DNA of 64,000 nucleotides, taken from positions 1 through 64,000 of the forward strand of contig JBAJNN010000009.1 of assembly GCA_036881905.1 (NCBI GenBank), written 5' to 3'. The notes under the pieces are model-generated. The model ran no database searches. It was not told the DNA's origin and worked only from the letters and a program-made list of their open reading frames with translations. Position numbers and translations under genes: made by a program. The stretch is from JBAJNN01 sp036881905. Its GTDB lineage: Bacteria > Pseudomonadota > Alphaproteobacteria > Rhizobiales > Im1. Below, piece after piece: positions 17,378 through 25,805 of this stretch (position 1 is the first letter of the stretch; every line of letters begins with the position of its first letter).

Positions 17378-18250
17378 ATGCGGGAAGCGGATTCGATCGA
17401 TAACGCGCCTTGTTTCGGAACAACTGCTGCTGATGGTGCGTCTTCGCCCCTGGCCCTGCGCCGTGCCATTCGTTCAAGGCGTTATCATGGTCCCACCGCC
17501 GGTCTTGCCCCGGGTTATCTGCAAGGCAATCTTGCCATCGTGCCGGAACGTCATGCCGGTGCGTTCCGACAATTTTGCCTGCGCAATCCCAAACCCTGTC
17601 CGCTGATCGCCGCTTGCCGGGCGGGATCGCCATTCATCTCGTCCCTGGGGCGCGATATCGACCTTCGCACCGATCTTGCCGGGTATCGAGTTTTCCGTTC
17701 CGGCGTCTATGATGAAACCGTGAGCGATCTTCAGGCACTCTGGCGGGAAGACCTGGTCGGTTTTGTGTTGGGATGTTCGTTTTCCTTTGAAGAGTCTATC
17801 AGACGCTGTGGAATTACGTTGCGGCATATTGAGGCTGGACGCAACGTGGCGATGTACAAAACCAATATCGAAACTATACCGGCTGGGCGGTTTCATGGCC
17901 CCCTCGTCGTTTCGATGCGGTCTTTTAAACCTTACGATGCAATAAGGGCGATTCTCTGTTCTGATCGCTATCGTCTGGCCCATGGTGCGCCGATCCATAT
18001 CGGCATGCCGGGGGGTATCGGGATCAAGGATCTGATGGAACCGGATTTCGGCGATGCGCCCATTCTGGATGATGGTGATATTCCGGTGTTCTGGGCTTGC
18101 GGCGTGACGGCGCAGCTGGCGATTTGCAATGCCGCGCCGGATCTTGCAATAACCCACGACCCTGGCCGGATGCTGGTGAGCGATATTTCGGCCGATGCCG
18201 CTGAGTCCATGTTTGAGGGAATCTATCGACCCGGCGGAATGGTCCCTTGA
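17378..18250 (+). CDS. DUF1445 / UPF0317 family putative hydro-lyase (D-glutamate cyclase-like)
   Basis: Recognised by a chain of family blocks: YHGPTAGLAPGYLQGNLAIV, FCLRNPKPCPLI, GRDIDLRTDLAGYRVF, FVLGCSFSFEESI, MYKTNIE, GPLVVSMRSFKP, HGAPIHIGMPGG and PVFWACGVTAQLA. The family has been named putative hydro-lyase, and its domain also occurs in mammalian D-glutamate cyclase, which makes 5-oxoproline. The start at ATG 17378 has TTGGGAGC upstream and gives 290 residues; an in-frame TTG at 17363 is less likely. The next three genes form a TRAP transporter, so the enzyme probably acts on the acid taken up. The identity of that acid is not shown by sequence. Confidence 0.85.
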   Translation: MREADSIDNAPCFGTTAADGASSPLALRRAIRSRRYHGPTAGLAPGYLQGNLAIVPERHAGAFRQFCLRNPKPCPLIAACRAGSPFISSLGRDIDLRTDLAGYRVFRSGVYDETVSDLQALWREDLVGFVLGCSFSFEESIRRCGITLRHIEAGRNVAMYKTNIETIPAGRFHGPLVVSMRSFKPYDAIRAILCSDRYRLAHGAPIHIGMPGGIGIKDLMEPDFGDAPILDDGDIPVFWACGVTAQLAICNAAPDLAITHDPGRMLVSDISADAAESMFEGIYRPGGMVP

Positions 18251-18283
18251 AAATACGTGTCGCGATAAGGGGAGTTGAACCTC

Positions 18284-19339
18284 ATGAAAAAGAGACTTTT
18301 TACCGGTTTTACGGCTTGTACACTATGTATCGGCCTGTTAGTCCATGCGGGTCTGGCGGGTGAGCGGCTTGCGGTTGTCGGCAGTTGGAGCACCCTGCCG
18401 CTCGATAAACAGTTTGAGGTTCCATTCTGGACCAGGCGGCTTCGCGCAGCCTCGAACGGCGCGCTCGCGATTGAGATGACCACCCATGATCAGATGGGTA
18501 TCGCACCTGGTGATGTTTTCCGTCTTCTCGGTGACGGGGTGTTCGATGTCGCCATGACGGTCGGCGATTATGCCGTTGCCGATGCGCCGGAGCTGGAGGG
18601 GCTCGATGTGCCGCTGCTTGCCAACACGGTGCGACAGGCTCATGCCATGATTGAAGCCGCCCGCCCGATGGTCGAGGATATTTTTGCACAGCGTTTCAAC
18701 GCAAAACTTCTGGCCATTGTGCCGTATCCGCCACAGATCGTGTTCTGTAGAGGGGCCGTCGAAGGCCTTGCCGGCCTTGAGGGCAAAAAGGTGCGCGGTT
18801 CGGGCCGTATGACCACCGAATTTCTCCAGGCCCTTGGCGCCGTCGGCGTCAATATTGCCTTTTCCGAAGTGCCGGGCGCGTTGGAACGTGGTGTGATCGA
18901 TTGCGCCGTCACCGGCGCCGGATCAGGATACAGCGCTGGCTGGTCTGATGTTTGTGATTACCTCTACCCGATCCCGCTCGGCGGCTTCGATCCGGTCGTC
19001 ACCGCGATGAATATGGATAAGTGGAATGCTCTGTCGCCGGATTTGCGCAAGTTGATCGTCACTGAGGTCAAAACCGACTTTGAAGCCGCGGTGTGGGCCG
19101 CTGCCGCGGGGGCATTCAAAACTGATATTGCCTGCATGACCGGCAATGGCGAATGTCCGCTGAATAAAGCGGCGCATATGACTCCGGTTGAGGTGACGGC
19201 CCATGATCTTGCCGTCGCCAAGGATATTCTCACCACGATCGTTCTGCCCGACTGGGCCGAACGCGTCGGTTGGAGCTGGGCCAGGCGCTGGAATGACAGC
19301 GTCGGCAACGCCGTCGGCGTCACTATACCATCGCGCTGA
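18284..19339 (+). CDS. TRAP transporter substrate-binding protein DctP
   Basis: Periplasmic receptor that delivers a carboxylate to the TRAP permease. Residues 1-25 (MKKRLFTGFTACTLCIGLLV and AGLAG) form a signal peptide. The body shows the DctP fold pattern, including GLEGKKVRGSGRMTTEFLQA and the arginine-bearing strand used to hold the substrate carboxylate. ATG 18284 is preceded by AAGGGGAG, better than the in-frame TTG at 18275; length 351. It begins 33 bp after the DUF1445 gene and precedes the two membrane subunits. Confidence 0.92.
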   Translation: MKKRLFTGFTACTLCIGLLVHAGLAGERLAVVGSWSTLPLDKQFEVPFWTRRLRAASNGALAIEMTTHDQMGIAPGDVFRLLGDGVFDVAMTVGDYAVADAPELEGLDVPLLANTVRQAHAMIEAARPMVEDIFAQRFNAKLLAIVPYPPQIVFCRGAVEGLAGLEGKKVRGSGRMTTEFLQALGAVGVNIAFSEVPGALERGVIDCAVTGAGSGYSAGWSDVCDYLYPIPLGGFDPVVTAMNMDKWNALSPDLRKLIVTEVKTDFEAAVWAAAAGAFKTDIACMTGNGECPLNKAAHMTPVEVTAHDLAVAKDILTTIVLPDWAERVGWSWARRWNDSVGNAVGVTIPSR

Positions 19340-19411
19340 TCGAAGCGAAAAATCGGTTGACCTCGTCGGCATTGAGGCGCAGGCGGCGCCGGGCAATAAC
19401 AGGGGGATGTA

Positions 19412-19966
19412 ATGTCATCCATGAGTCTTGATTTTGCGGTGGCGATCCGCCGTCTCAATCGCGGCATCGCCCTTGTGGCCGGTGTCGTTCTGGCCGCCTG
19501 CGTGCTCGTGATTATTGCCGATATTGTGTTGCGGAAATTCGGTGTTTCGCTTGGCGGTTCGGATGAAATTTCAGGCTATGTCATGGCGGTGACGACCGCT
19601 TGGGGCATGTCCTTCGCTTTAAGTGAATTCGCCCATATCCGCATCGATGCGATCCAGTCGCGCTTACCAGCCACCGGCCGGACGATTTTCGATTGTCTGT
19701 CAGGCATCGCACTGGCGGCAACGGCCGTTACTATTGCCTTCCAATGCTGGCCGGTGCTCGCGAAAACTATACACGCCGGATCGCGCGCCAATACGCCGCT
19801 CTCCACGCCTTTATGGATTCCACAATCGATCTGGTTTTCGGGCTGGGTCTGGTTCGCGGTCTCTTCCTGCCTTCTGGCGATGGCGAATTTGCTTTGGCTG
19901 GCGCGGCGCGGTTTCAAACCGGGCGATAATCTGGCTTCTGCGTGTCGCGGGGTAGACTCAAAATGA
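19412..19966 (+). CDS. TRAP transporter small permease DctQ
   Basis: 184-residue four-helix membrane subunit. Segments include GIALVAGVVLAACVLVIIAD, the conserved-type stretch EISGYVMAVTTAWGMSFALS and FSGWVWFAVSSCLLAMANL. It couples with the large permease to drive sodium-dependent uptake. AGGGGGATGTA lies before the ATG at 19412. Its TGA overlaps the DctM start as ATGA. Confidence 0.9.
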   Translation: MSSMSLDFAVAIRRLNRGIALVAGVVLAACVLVIIADIVLRKFGVSLGGSDEISGYVMAVTTAWGMSFALSEFAHIRIDAIQSRLPATGRTIFDCLSGIALAATAVTIAFQCWPVLAKTIHAGSRANTPLSTPLWIPQSIWFSGWVWFAVSSCLLAMANLLWLARRGFKPGDNLASACRGVDSK

Positions 19967-21249
19967 TGTTTTTCGCCGTTATGTCTTCATTGCTGGTGCT
20001 CATCGGCCTGTCCATCCCCGTCGGCATCAGTCTGTTTATGCTGGGGTTTGGCGTTGATGGGCTGTTCTCGAGATTTCCCCTGATCCGCGGGCTGGGCCAG
20101 CTGGTGTGGTCGTCGTCGAATTCCTCAACGCTGATTGCCATTGCGCTTTTCGTTCTCTTAGGCGAAATTCTGGCGCGCGGCGGCATTGCTGAACGCAGCT
20201 ACGCCGCTCTTGACAAATGGGTCTCCTGGCTTCCCGGTGGGTTGATCCACGCCAATATCGCCACCGCAGCGCTGTTTTCCGCAACCTCGGGGTCATCGGT
20301 GGCAACGGCTGCAAGCGTCGCCACTGTTGCCATGCCGCAGGCTGAGAAGCTGGGCTACGACCCCAGATTGTTTTCCGGCGCGATTGCCGCCGGCGGCACA
20401 CTCGGTATCATGATTCCGCCTTCGATCAACCTGATCGTCTATGGTTTTTTAACCCAAACCTCGATTCCGCGTCTGTTCCTGGCGGGCCTGTTGCCGGGTC
20501 TTATTATGGCCGGCGCCTTCATGATCGTGACCGCAATCGCGTGCCTTGCCCGACCGTCTCTGGGCGGTGTGCGCCGATCCTTTACCCGTGGTGAACGTCT
20601 CAAGGCTTTTGTTTGGCTTGCACCACTCTTTTTTTTGTTTTTTGTGGTGATCGGATCGATCTATGCCGGATGGGCCACCCCGACGGAATCGGCGGCAATC
20701 GGGGTTGTCATCGCCTTTATCATCGCCCTGACCAATGGCGGCGTGTCGGGGCCTATGATGTATCGAAGCCTGAGCGGCGCCATTCGCATCACCGCAATGA
20801 TCATGCTGGTGGTCATTGGCGCCTCGTTCCTGAATTTTACCCTGATCGCCGCCGGTATGGGGCGTGAATTGCGGTATATGCTGACCGAGCTGCATTTTAC
20901 GCCCTTCGCCACATTGATGGCGGTAATTGCGCTCTATATCGTCCTAGGCTTTTTCATTGAAACCCTGTCGCTGATGGTGGCGACCATTCCGATTGTCATA
21001 CCCGTTATGACCGGCATGGGGTTCGACAAGCTATGGTTCGGTATTATGCTGATCGTACTGATCGAAATGGCTCTTGTTACCCCTCCTGTTGGCCTGAATC
21101 TCTATGTCGTGCAGGGGGTACGCCAATCCGGTGGTTTAAGCGATGTAACCTCGGGCATTATTCCCTATCTTCTGGTAATGCTGGTGATGATCGCCCTCTT
21201 GATCGCCTTTCCGATGATTGCGCTCTATCTGCCTTCAACCCTGTCATGA
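19963..21249 (+). CDS. TRAP transporter large permease DctM
   Basis: Twelve-or-so-helix channel subunit, 428 residues from ATG 19963, which overlaps the DctQ stop. Family markers are LGEILARGGIAERSY, SATSGSSVATAASVATVAMP, FSGAIAAGGTLGIMIPPSIN and PTESAAIGVVIAF. The C-terminal MALVTPPVGLNLYVVQG is the typical second half of the inverted repeat. An upstream in-frame GTG at 19942 is possible but would lengthen the overlap. It ends the operon; the next gene, ispG, is convergent. Confidence 0.93.
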   Translation: MMFFAVMSSLLVLIGLSIPVGISLFMLGFGVDGLFSRFPLIRGLGQLVWSSSNSSTLIAIALFVLLGEILARGGIAERSYAALDKWVSWLPGGLIHANIATAALFSATSGSSVATAASVATVAMPQAEKLGYDPRLFSGAIAAGGTLGIMIPPSINLIVYGFLTQTSIPRLFLAGLLPGLIMAGAFMIVTAIACLARPSLGGVRRSFTRGERLKAFVWLAPLFFLFFVVIGSIYAGWATPTESAAIGVVIAFIIALTNGGVSGPMMYRSLSGAIRITAMIMLVVIGASFLNFTLIAAGMGRELRYMLTELHFTPFATLMAVIALYIVLGFFIETLSLMVATIPIVIPVMTGMGFDKLWFGIMLIVLIEMALVTPPVGLNLYVVQGVRQSGGLSDVTSGIIPYLLVMLVMIALLIAFPMIALYLPSTLS

Positions 21250-21289
21250 CTCCGTTTGGCGCGGCGGGCGGCTATGGGGTTGAGGCCAT

Positions 21290-22531
21290 TCATGCGGAGT
21301 GTTGACCCGACCCGTAACGTTGCGCGACATAATCCTCCACCAACGCCTTGAACTGGTCGGCAATGTCGTGGCCTTTGAGCGTACAGGCTTTCCTACCGTC
21401 GATGAACACCGGCGCGGCGGGCGATTCGCCGGTTCCCGGCAGGGAGATGCCAATATCGGCCTGTCTGGACTCCCCCGGTCCGTTGACGATACAGCCCATA
21501 ACCGCCAGTTGCAGAGTTTCAAAACCGGCATATCGCTCACGCCATTCCGGCAGCCGCTCATGCACATAAGCTTGAATATCGCGGGCAAGCTCCTGAAACA
21601 CGCTCGATGTGGTCCTCCCGCAGCCCGGGCATGCGGCGACCATCGGCATGAAAGAGCGCAAGCCCATGGATTGCAGGATTTCCTGGCCGACCACAACCTC
21701 GCGCTCGCGCTCGCCATTCGGTTCTGGCGTCAACGAGATGCGAATCGTGTCGCCGATCCCCTCATACAGCAACACCGCGAGCCCGGCGGTGGAGGCTACG
21801 ATACCCTTCGACCCCATGCCCGCTTCGGTCAGTCCCAGATGCAGCGCATAATCGCAACGCCGCGCCAGCATACGGTAAACGCGAATAAGATCTGGAACGG
21901 CCGACACTTTGGCGGACAAAATGATACGGTCGCGCCCGAGCCCGATTTCTTCGGCGCGCGCGGCCGACATCAGCGCCGAACTGACGATGGCCTCATGCAT
22001 GACGGCTCGCGCCGTGAGCGGTTCGTCGCGACGGGCGTTTTCATCCATTACCCTTGTCAGAAGCTCTTGGTCGAGACTGCCCCAATTGACGCCGATGCGG
22101 ATCGGCTTGTCATATTCGATGGCTTTCTCGATCATCAGCGAAAACTGTTTGTTCCGCTTGCCCCTGAAGCCGACATTGCCCGGGTTGATACGATATTTGG
22201 CGAGCGCCTGGGCGCAATCAGGGTGGTCATTCAGCAATTTATGGCCGATATAATGAAAGTCGCCGACCAGCGGCACCTGGCACTTCATGGCCTCCAGCCG
22301 GTCACGGATTCGGGCAACCGCACGGGCTGCATCGGGCCGATCGACGGTGATGCGCACCAATTCGGAGCCTGCGCGCGCAAGGGTTGCAATCTGGCGGGCC
22401 GTGGCGTTGACATCGCCGGTGTCGGTATTGGTCATGGACTGCACCACGATCGGGGCGCCCCCACCGACCATAATATCGCCAATCCTGACCCCGACGGAGT
22501 GTCGCCGCCTGATTCCCAAAGCGCCGGACAT
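21290..22531 (-). CDS. ispG: 4-hydroxy-3-methylbut-2-enyl diphosphate synthase (flavodoxin)
   Basis: Iron-sulfur enzyme of the MEP isoprenoid pathway that reductively opens the cyclic diphosphate to HMBPP. Motifs seen are GGGAPIVVQSMTNTDT near the N-terminus, INPGNVGF, GVNWGSLD and the cluster cysteines in CPGCGRTTS and CIVNGPGE. The frame is open to 22582, but ATG 22531 (MSGALGIRRRHS) has GGAAGGATC upstream and gives 413 residues, the alphaproteobacterial length. It faces the TRAP operon and diverges from ccdA. Confidence 0.96.
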   Translation of the reverse strand: MSGALGIRRRHSVGVRIGDIMVGGGAPIVVQSMTNTDTGDVNATARQIATLARAGSELVRITVDRPDAARAVARIRDRLEAMKCQVPLVGDFHYIGHKLLNDHPDCAQALAKYRINPGNVGFRGKRNKQFSLMIEKAIEYDKPIRIGVNWGSLDQELLTRVMDENARRDEPLTARAVMHEAIVSSALMSAARAEEIGLGRDRIILSAKVSAVPDLIRVYRMLARRCDYALHLGLTEAGMGSKGIVASTAGLAVLLYEGIGDTIRISLTPEPNGEREREVVVGQEILQSMGLRSFMPMVAACPGCGRTTSSVFQELARDIQAYVHERLPEWRERYAGFETLQLAVMGCIVNGPGESRQADIGISLPGTGESPAAPVFIDGRKACTLKGHDIADQFKALVEDYVAQRYGSGQHSA

Positions 22532-22702
22532 GGCATGATCCTTCCAAATATTGCGCGGATGCGACACCTTCTCCCTTCGCATGCATTCACGCTACAGGCA
22601 AGCCGACGTTGCTTTCCGCCCCGATCGTTGCCATCTCTCTTGGAATGAGTGTATGAAAACCATTGCAATTCCTCCTTTCAATCGACGTGCTGGGCAGAGA
22701 GT

Positions 22703-23440
22703 ATGAATATCCCGATCACCACGGCTTTTCTTGCCGGCCTGCTGAGTTTTCTTTCGCCTTGCGTATTGCCGCTGGCGCCGCCCTATCTCTGTTTCCTTGC
22801 AGGCGCTTCTCTTGAGGAGCTGGGCCATGGGCAAGACATTTCCCGACAGATTTTACATCGCCGCCTTCTCCTTCGCGCCTTGTGGTTCGTTTTAGGATTT
22901 TCCACCGTCTTCATCGCGCTCGGCGTGACGGCGTCGCTGGTTGGACAAATCTTGCGGGCCAACCAGACTCTCTTGTCCCAAATCGCGGGCGCAATCATCA
23001 TTCTCATGGGGTTGCATCTTCTGGGGGCGTTTGAGTTGAATCTCCTCAATCGCGATGGTCGCTACCATCATAAAAACACGCCAGGCGGCGTGTTTGCCGC
23101 CTATCTCGTCGGGCTTGCCTTTGCGTTCGGCTGGACGCCATGCATCGGCCCGGTTCTGGCGGCGATTCTGGCCATGGCCGCCGGCGAGAAGAGCGCCACC
23201 GGAGGGGGCGCCATGCTCGCCGTCTACTCGGCCGGTCTTGGTGTCCCCTGGATGATCGCTGCTCTCGCCATGGAGCCCTTTATAGGTTTCATGCGGCATA
23301 TGCGCCGTTATGTCGGCATCGTTCGACGCGTGACCGGGGGGCTGCTGGTCATAACCGGTCTGATGTTTCTGGCCGACATGATGAAGAGCGTTTCATACTG
23401 GCTTTTGCAAACTTTTCCCATCCTGGCCCGAATCGGTTGA
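22703..23440 (+). CDS. ccdA: CcdA-type thiol-disulfide membrane transporter (cytochrome c biogenesis)
   Basis: Carries reducing power from cytoplasmic thioredoxin to periplasmic apocytochrome c partners. The 245-residue protein has six hydrophobic segments and the two redox cysteines of the family: C20 in LSFLSPCVLPLAPP and the second in GWTPCIGPVLAA. The start at ATG 22703 (MNIPITTAFLAG) follows GGGCAGAGAGT. It stands alone between ispG and the convergent rpoD; no cytochrome c maturation genes are beside it. Confidence 0.9.
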   Translation: MNIPITTAFLAGLLSFLSPCVLPLAPPYLCFLAGASLEELGHGQDISRQILHRRLLLRALWFVLGFSTVFIALGVTASLVGQILRANQTLLSQIAGAIIILMGLHLLGAFELNLLNRDGRYHHKNTPGGVFAAYLVGLAFAFGWTPCIGPVLAAILAMAAGEKSATGGGAMLAVYSAGLGVPWMIAALAMEPFIGFMRHMRRYVGIVRRVTGGLLVITGLMFLADMMKSVSYWLLQTFPILARIG

Positions 23441-23544
23441 AAGGCGGCGCGCGAGTGTCACGCTCTTATGGGGCAAACGCCGGGCTTGGCTGGGCAGGCT
23501 CACATCGCGGAGTGCGCTTTCATTGTGGAATGGGAGCCTGCTCA

Positions 23545-25500
23545 CTAATTGTCGAGAAAACTCCTGAGTTTTCGGCTCCGTGAGGGATGTTTGAGCTTGC
23601 GCAGTGCCTTGGCCTCAATCTGGCGAATACGCTCGCGGGTCACGGAGAATTGCTGGCCAACTTCCTCCAGAGTATGATCGGCGGTGATGCCGATGCCGAA
23701 ACGCATACGCAAAACCCGCTCCTCGCGGGGTGTGAGGCTTGCCAGGATATGCGTCGTGGCCTCGCGTAAATTCGACTGAATCATAGCATCCACCGGCAGA
23801 ACGGCATTTTTGTCTTCGATGAAATCGCCGAGATTGGAGTCTTCCTCATCCCCGACCGGCTTTTCCAGCCTCACTGGTTCCTTGGCAATCTTCATCACCT
23901 TGCGGATTTTTTCCAAGGGCATCGAGAGCCGTTCCGCCAACTCTTCAGGTGTCGCCTCGCGGCCAATCTCATGGAGCATCTGGCGACCGGCACGCACCAG
24001 CTTGTTGATGGTCTCGATCATGTGCACGGGAATGCGGATCGTGCGCGCCTGATCGGCGATGGAGCGGGTGATCGCCTGCCTGATCCACCAGGTGGCATAG
24101 GTGGAAAATTTATATCCGCGACGGTATTCAAACTTATCAACCGCCTTCATGAGACCGATGTTGCCCTCTTGGACAAGATCCAAAAATTGCAGACCGCGAT
24201 TGGTGTATTTTTTGGCGATGGAAATCACCAGGCGCAAATTGGCTTCCACCATTTCATCCTTAGCGATCCGCGCTTCGCGCTCACCCTTTTTGACCCTGCG
24301 GATGATGCGGCGAAATTCGGAAACTTCAAGCCCCATATCGGCGGCCTGTTTATGAATCCCGGCGCGAATTTTAGCAATGGCGGACCGCTCATTGGCGACG
24401 AATTTCCCCCAGCCATGGTCGCCAAGCGCTTCCACACGCTCCAGCCAATGAGGATCAAGCTCATAACCCCGATACTGTTCGATAAACTGCTGTCGTGGCA
24501 CATCATAGCTCTCGGCCAGCCTGATGAGCCGGCCTTCAAGCGACATCAGATGCTTGTTGATCTCATAGAGCTGTCCGATCAGCGCCTCGATCCGGCGGGC
24601 GTTGAGCGACAGACTCTTCACATCGGCAATGATGTGCCCGCTCAGCTGGCGATAGCGTCGCTTCTGCGCGCCAGAAAAGGGCTTCGAGGCCAATCGCTTT
24701 GCAACCAACTGGTCTTGTAGACGACGCAGCTTGCGGTAGCTATCGGCAATGGCGTCAAAAGTCTTCAGCACCCGTGGCCCGAGTTCGGCTTCCATAACGC
24801 TCAAGGAAACATTGACCTCGTCGCTCTCTTCGACACTATCTCCGCCCGGATCTGCCGATATTTGCGATTGAGCGGAACCGGTTGCGCCGCCATGGGACCC
24901 ATTTGACGCTGAATCTGTAGGGGCTTTGGCGTTAGGGCCAGTATATGTGGCCTCCAGGTCGATAATTTCGCGCAATAGTACCTTGCCCTCATTGAACTCA
25001 TCGCGCCAGATAATGATGGCCTGGAACGTCAGCGGGCTTTCACACAGCCCGGCGATCATGGCCCCGCGACCGGCCTCGATACGTTTGGCAATGGCGATCT
25101 CGCCTTCTCGCGAAAGCAGTTCCACCGAACCCATCTCGCGCAAATACATCCGCACCGGATCATCTGTTCGATCCGGTCTTGCCGAGGTTGTTTTCGCCTT
25201 GCCGGTGAGATGACTCGATCCGGATTCGCCGATTTCGCCGCCGGCGGTTTCATTGTGTTCTCCCCTCTCAACGACGTTGATTCCCATCTCTAAGAGCATT
25301 GACATGACGTCCTCGATCTGTTCTGAGGACGCCTCCCGCGACGGCAGAACCTTGTTGAGTTCGTCATGAGTGATGTATCCGCGCTGCTTGGCCAGTCTGA
25401 TCATCCGCTTCACGTCGGCATTGGACATATCAAGCAATTGGCCGCCGCCGAATGCGACGGCCTCTTTGGTTTCATGTTTTTCAGCTAGGTTTACGCTCAT
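23545..25500 (-). CDS. rpoD: RNA polymerase primary sigma factor RpoD
   Basis: The housekeeping sigma70, 651 residues. Region 1.1 is at the N-terminus (MIRLAKQRGYITHDELNKVL), region 1.2 is DPVRMYLREMGSVELL, region 2 contains RLVISIAKKYTNRGLQFLDL and KFSTYATWWIRQAITRSIAD, and region 4.2 is VTRERIRQIEAKALRKLKHP. A long acidic spacer between 1.2 and 2 is typical. ATG 25500 (MSVNLAEKHE) follows AAGGGAAAG. It lies 305 bp after dnaG, in the usual yqeY-dnaG-rpoD order. Confidence 0.97.
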   Translation of the reverse strand: MSVNLAEKHETKEAVAFGGGQLLDMSNADVKRMIRLAKQRGYITHDELNKVLPSREASSEQIEDVMSMLLEMGINVVERGEHNETAGGEIGESGSSHLTGKAKTTSARPDRTDDPVRMYLREMGSVELLSREGEIAIAKRIEAGRGAMIAGLCESPLTFQAIIIWRDEFNEGKVLLREIIDLEATYTGPNAKAPTDSASNGSHGGATGSAQSQISADPGGDSVEESDEVNVSLSVMEAELGPRVLKTFDAIADSYRKLRRLQDQLVAKRLASKPFSGAQKRRYRQLSGHIIADVKSLSLNARRIEALIGQLYEINKHLMSLEGRLIRLAESYDVPRQQFIEQYRGYELDPHWLERVEALGDHGWGKFVANERSAIAKIRAGIHKQAADMGLEVSEFRRIIRRVKKGEREARIAKDEMVEANLRLVISIAKKYTNRGLQFLDLVQEGNIGLMKAVDKFEYRRGYKFSTYATWWIRQAITRSIADQARTIRIPVHMIETINKLVRAGRQMLHEIGREATPEELAERLSMPLEKIRKVMKIAKEPVRLEKPVGDEEDSNLGDFIEDKNAVLPVDAMIQSNLREATTHILASLTPREERVLRMRFGIGITADHTLEEVGQQFSVTRERIRQIEAKALRKLKHPSRSRKLRSFLDN

Positions 25501-25805
25501 AAACTTTCCCTTAACCATTCGGTTGGACGATCATTGCGCATCAAAACGCTCTCACGAAAAGCGACCTCGACCAAAACCAAGGAAATTTGTAGCAAGACAA
25601 TACGATGCGCCTTGGGCCCTTTGCCGGCCCGTTTGGCGCAAACCCCACCAAACCCGTGCGACCCGCCTTGCGCGGGCTGGTTTCGAATCTCGCGTTGTTG
25701 GTCTGCTGAAGGTGGTGAAATGCATTTAAGGATCGCAATAAGCCTCCCTTCCCCGACCGACCGAAATCCCACAGCCCGTGGGTCGCTTTGTCATATTCGG
25801 CCGGA
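25501..25805. other. dnaG-rpoD intergenic region
   Basis: 305 bp without a gene. On the minus strand it starts after the dnaG stop with CCCACGGGCTGTGGGATTT, a short 5-bp-stem hairpin, and ends in the rpoD leader. It may hold a separate rpoD promoter, but I see no convincing -35/-10 pair. Confidence 0.4.

Noticed and set aside
21299..22648. 449-codon open frame on the plus strand opposite ispG
   Set aside because: Antisense shadow of a well-identified gene; no Shine-Dalgarno, Arg/His-rich composition and no domain.
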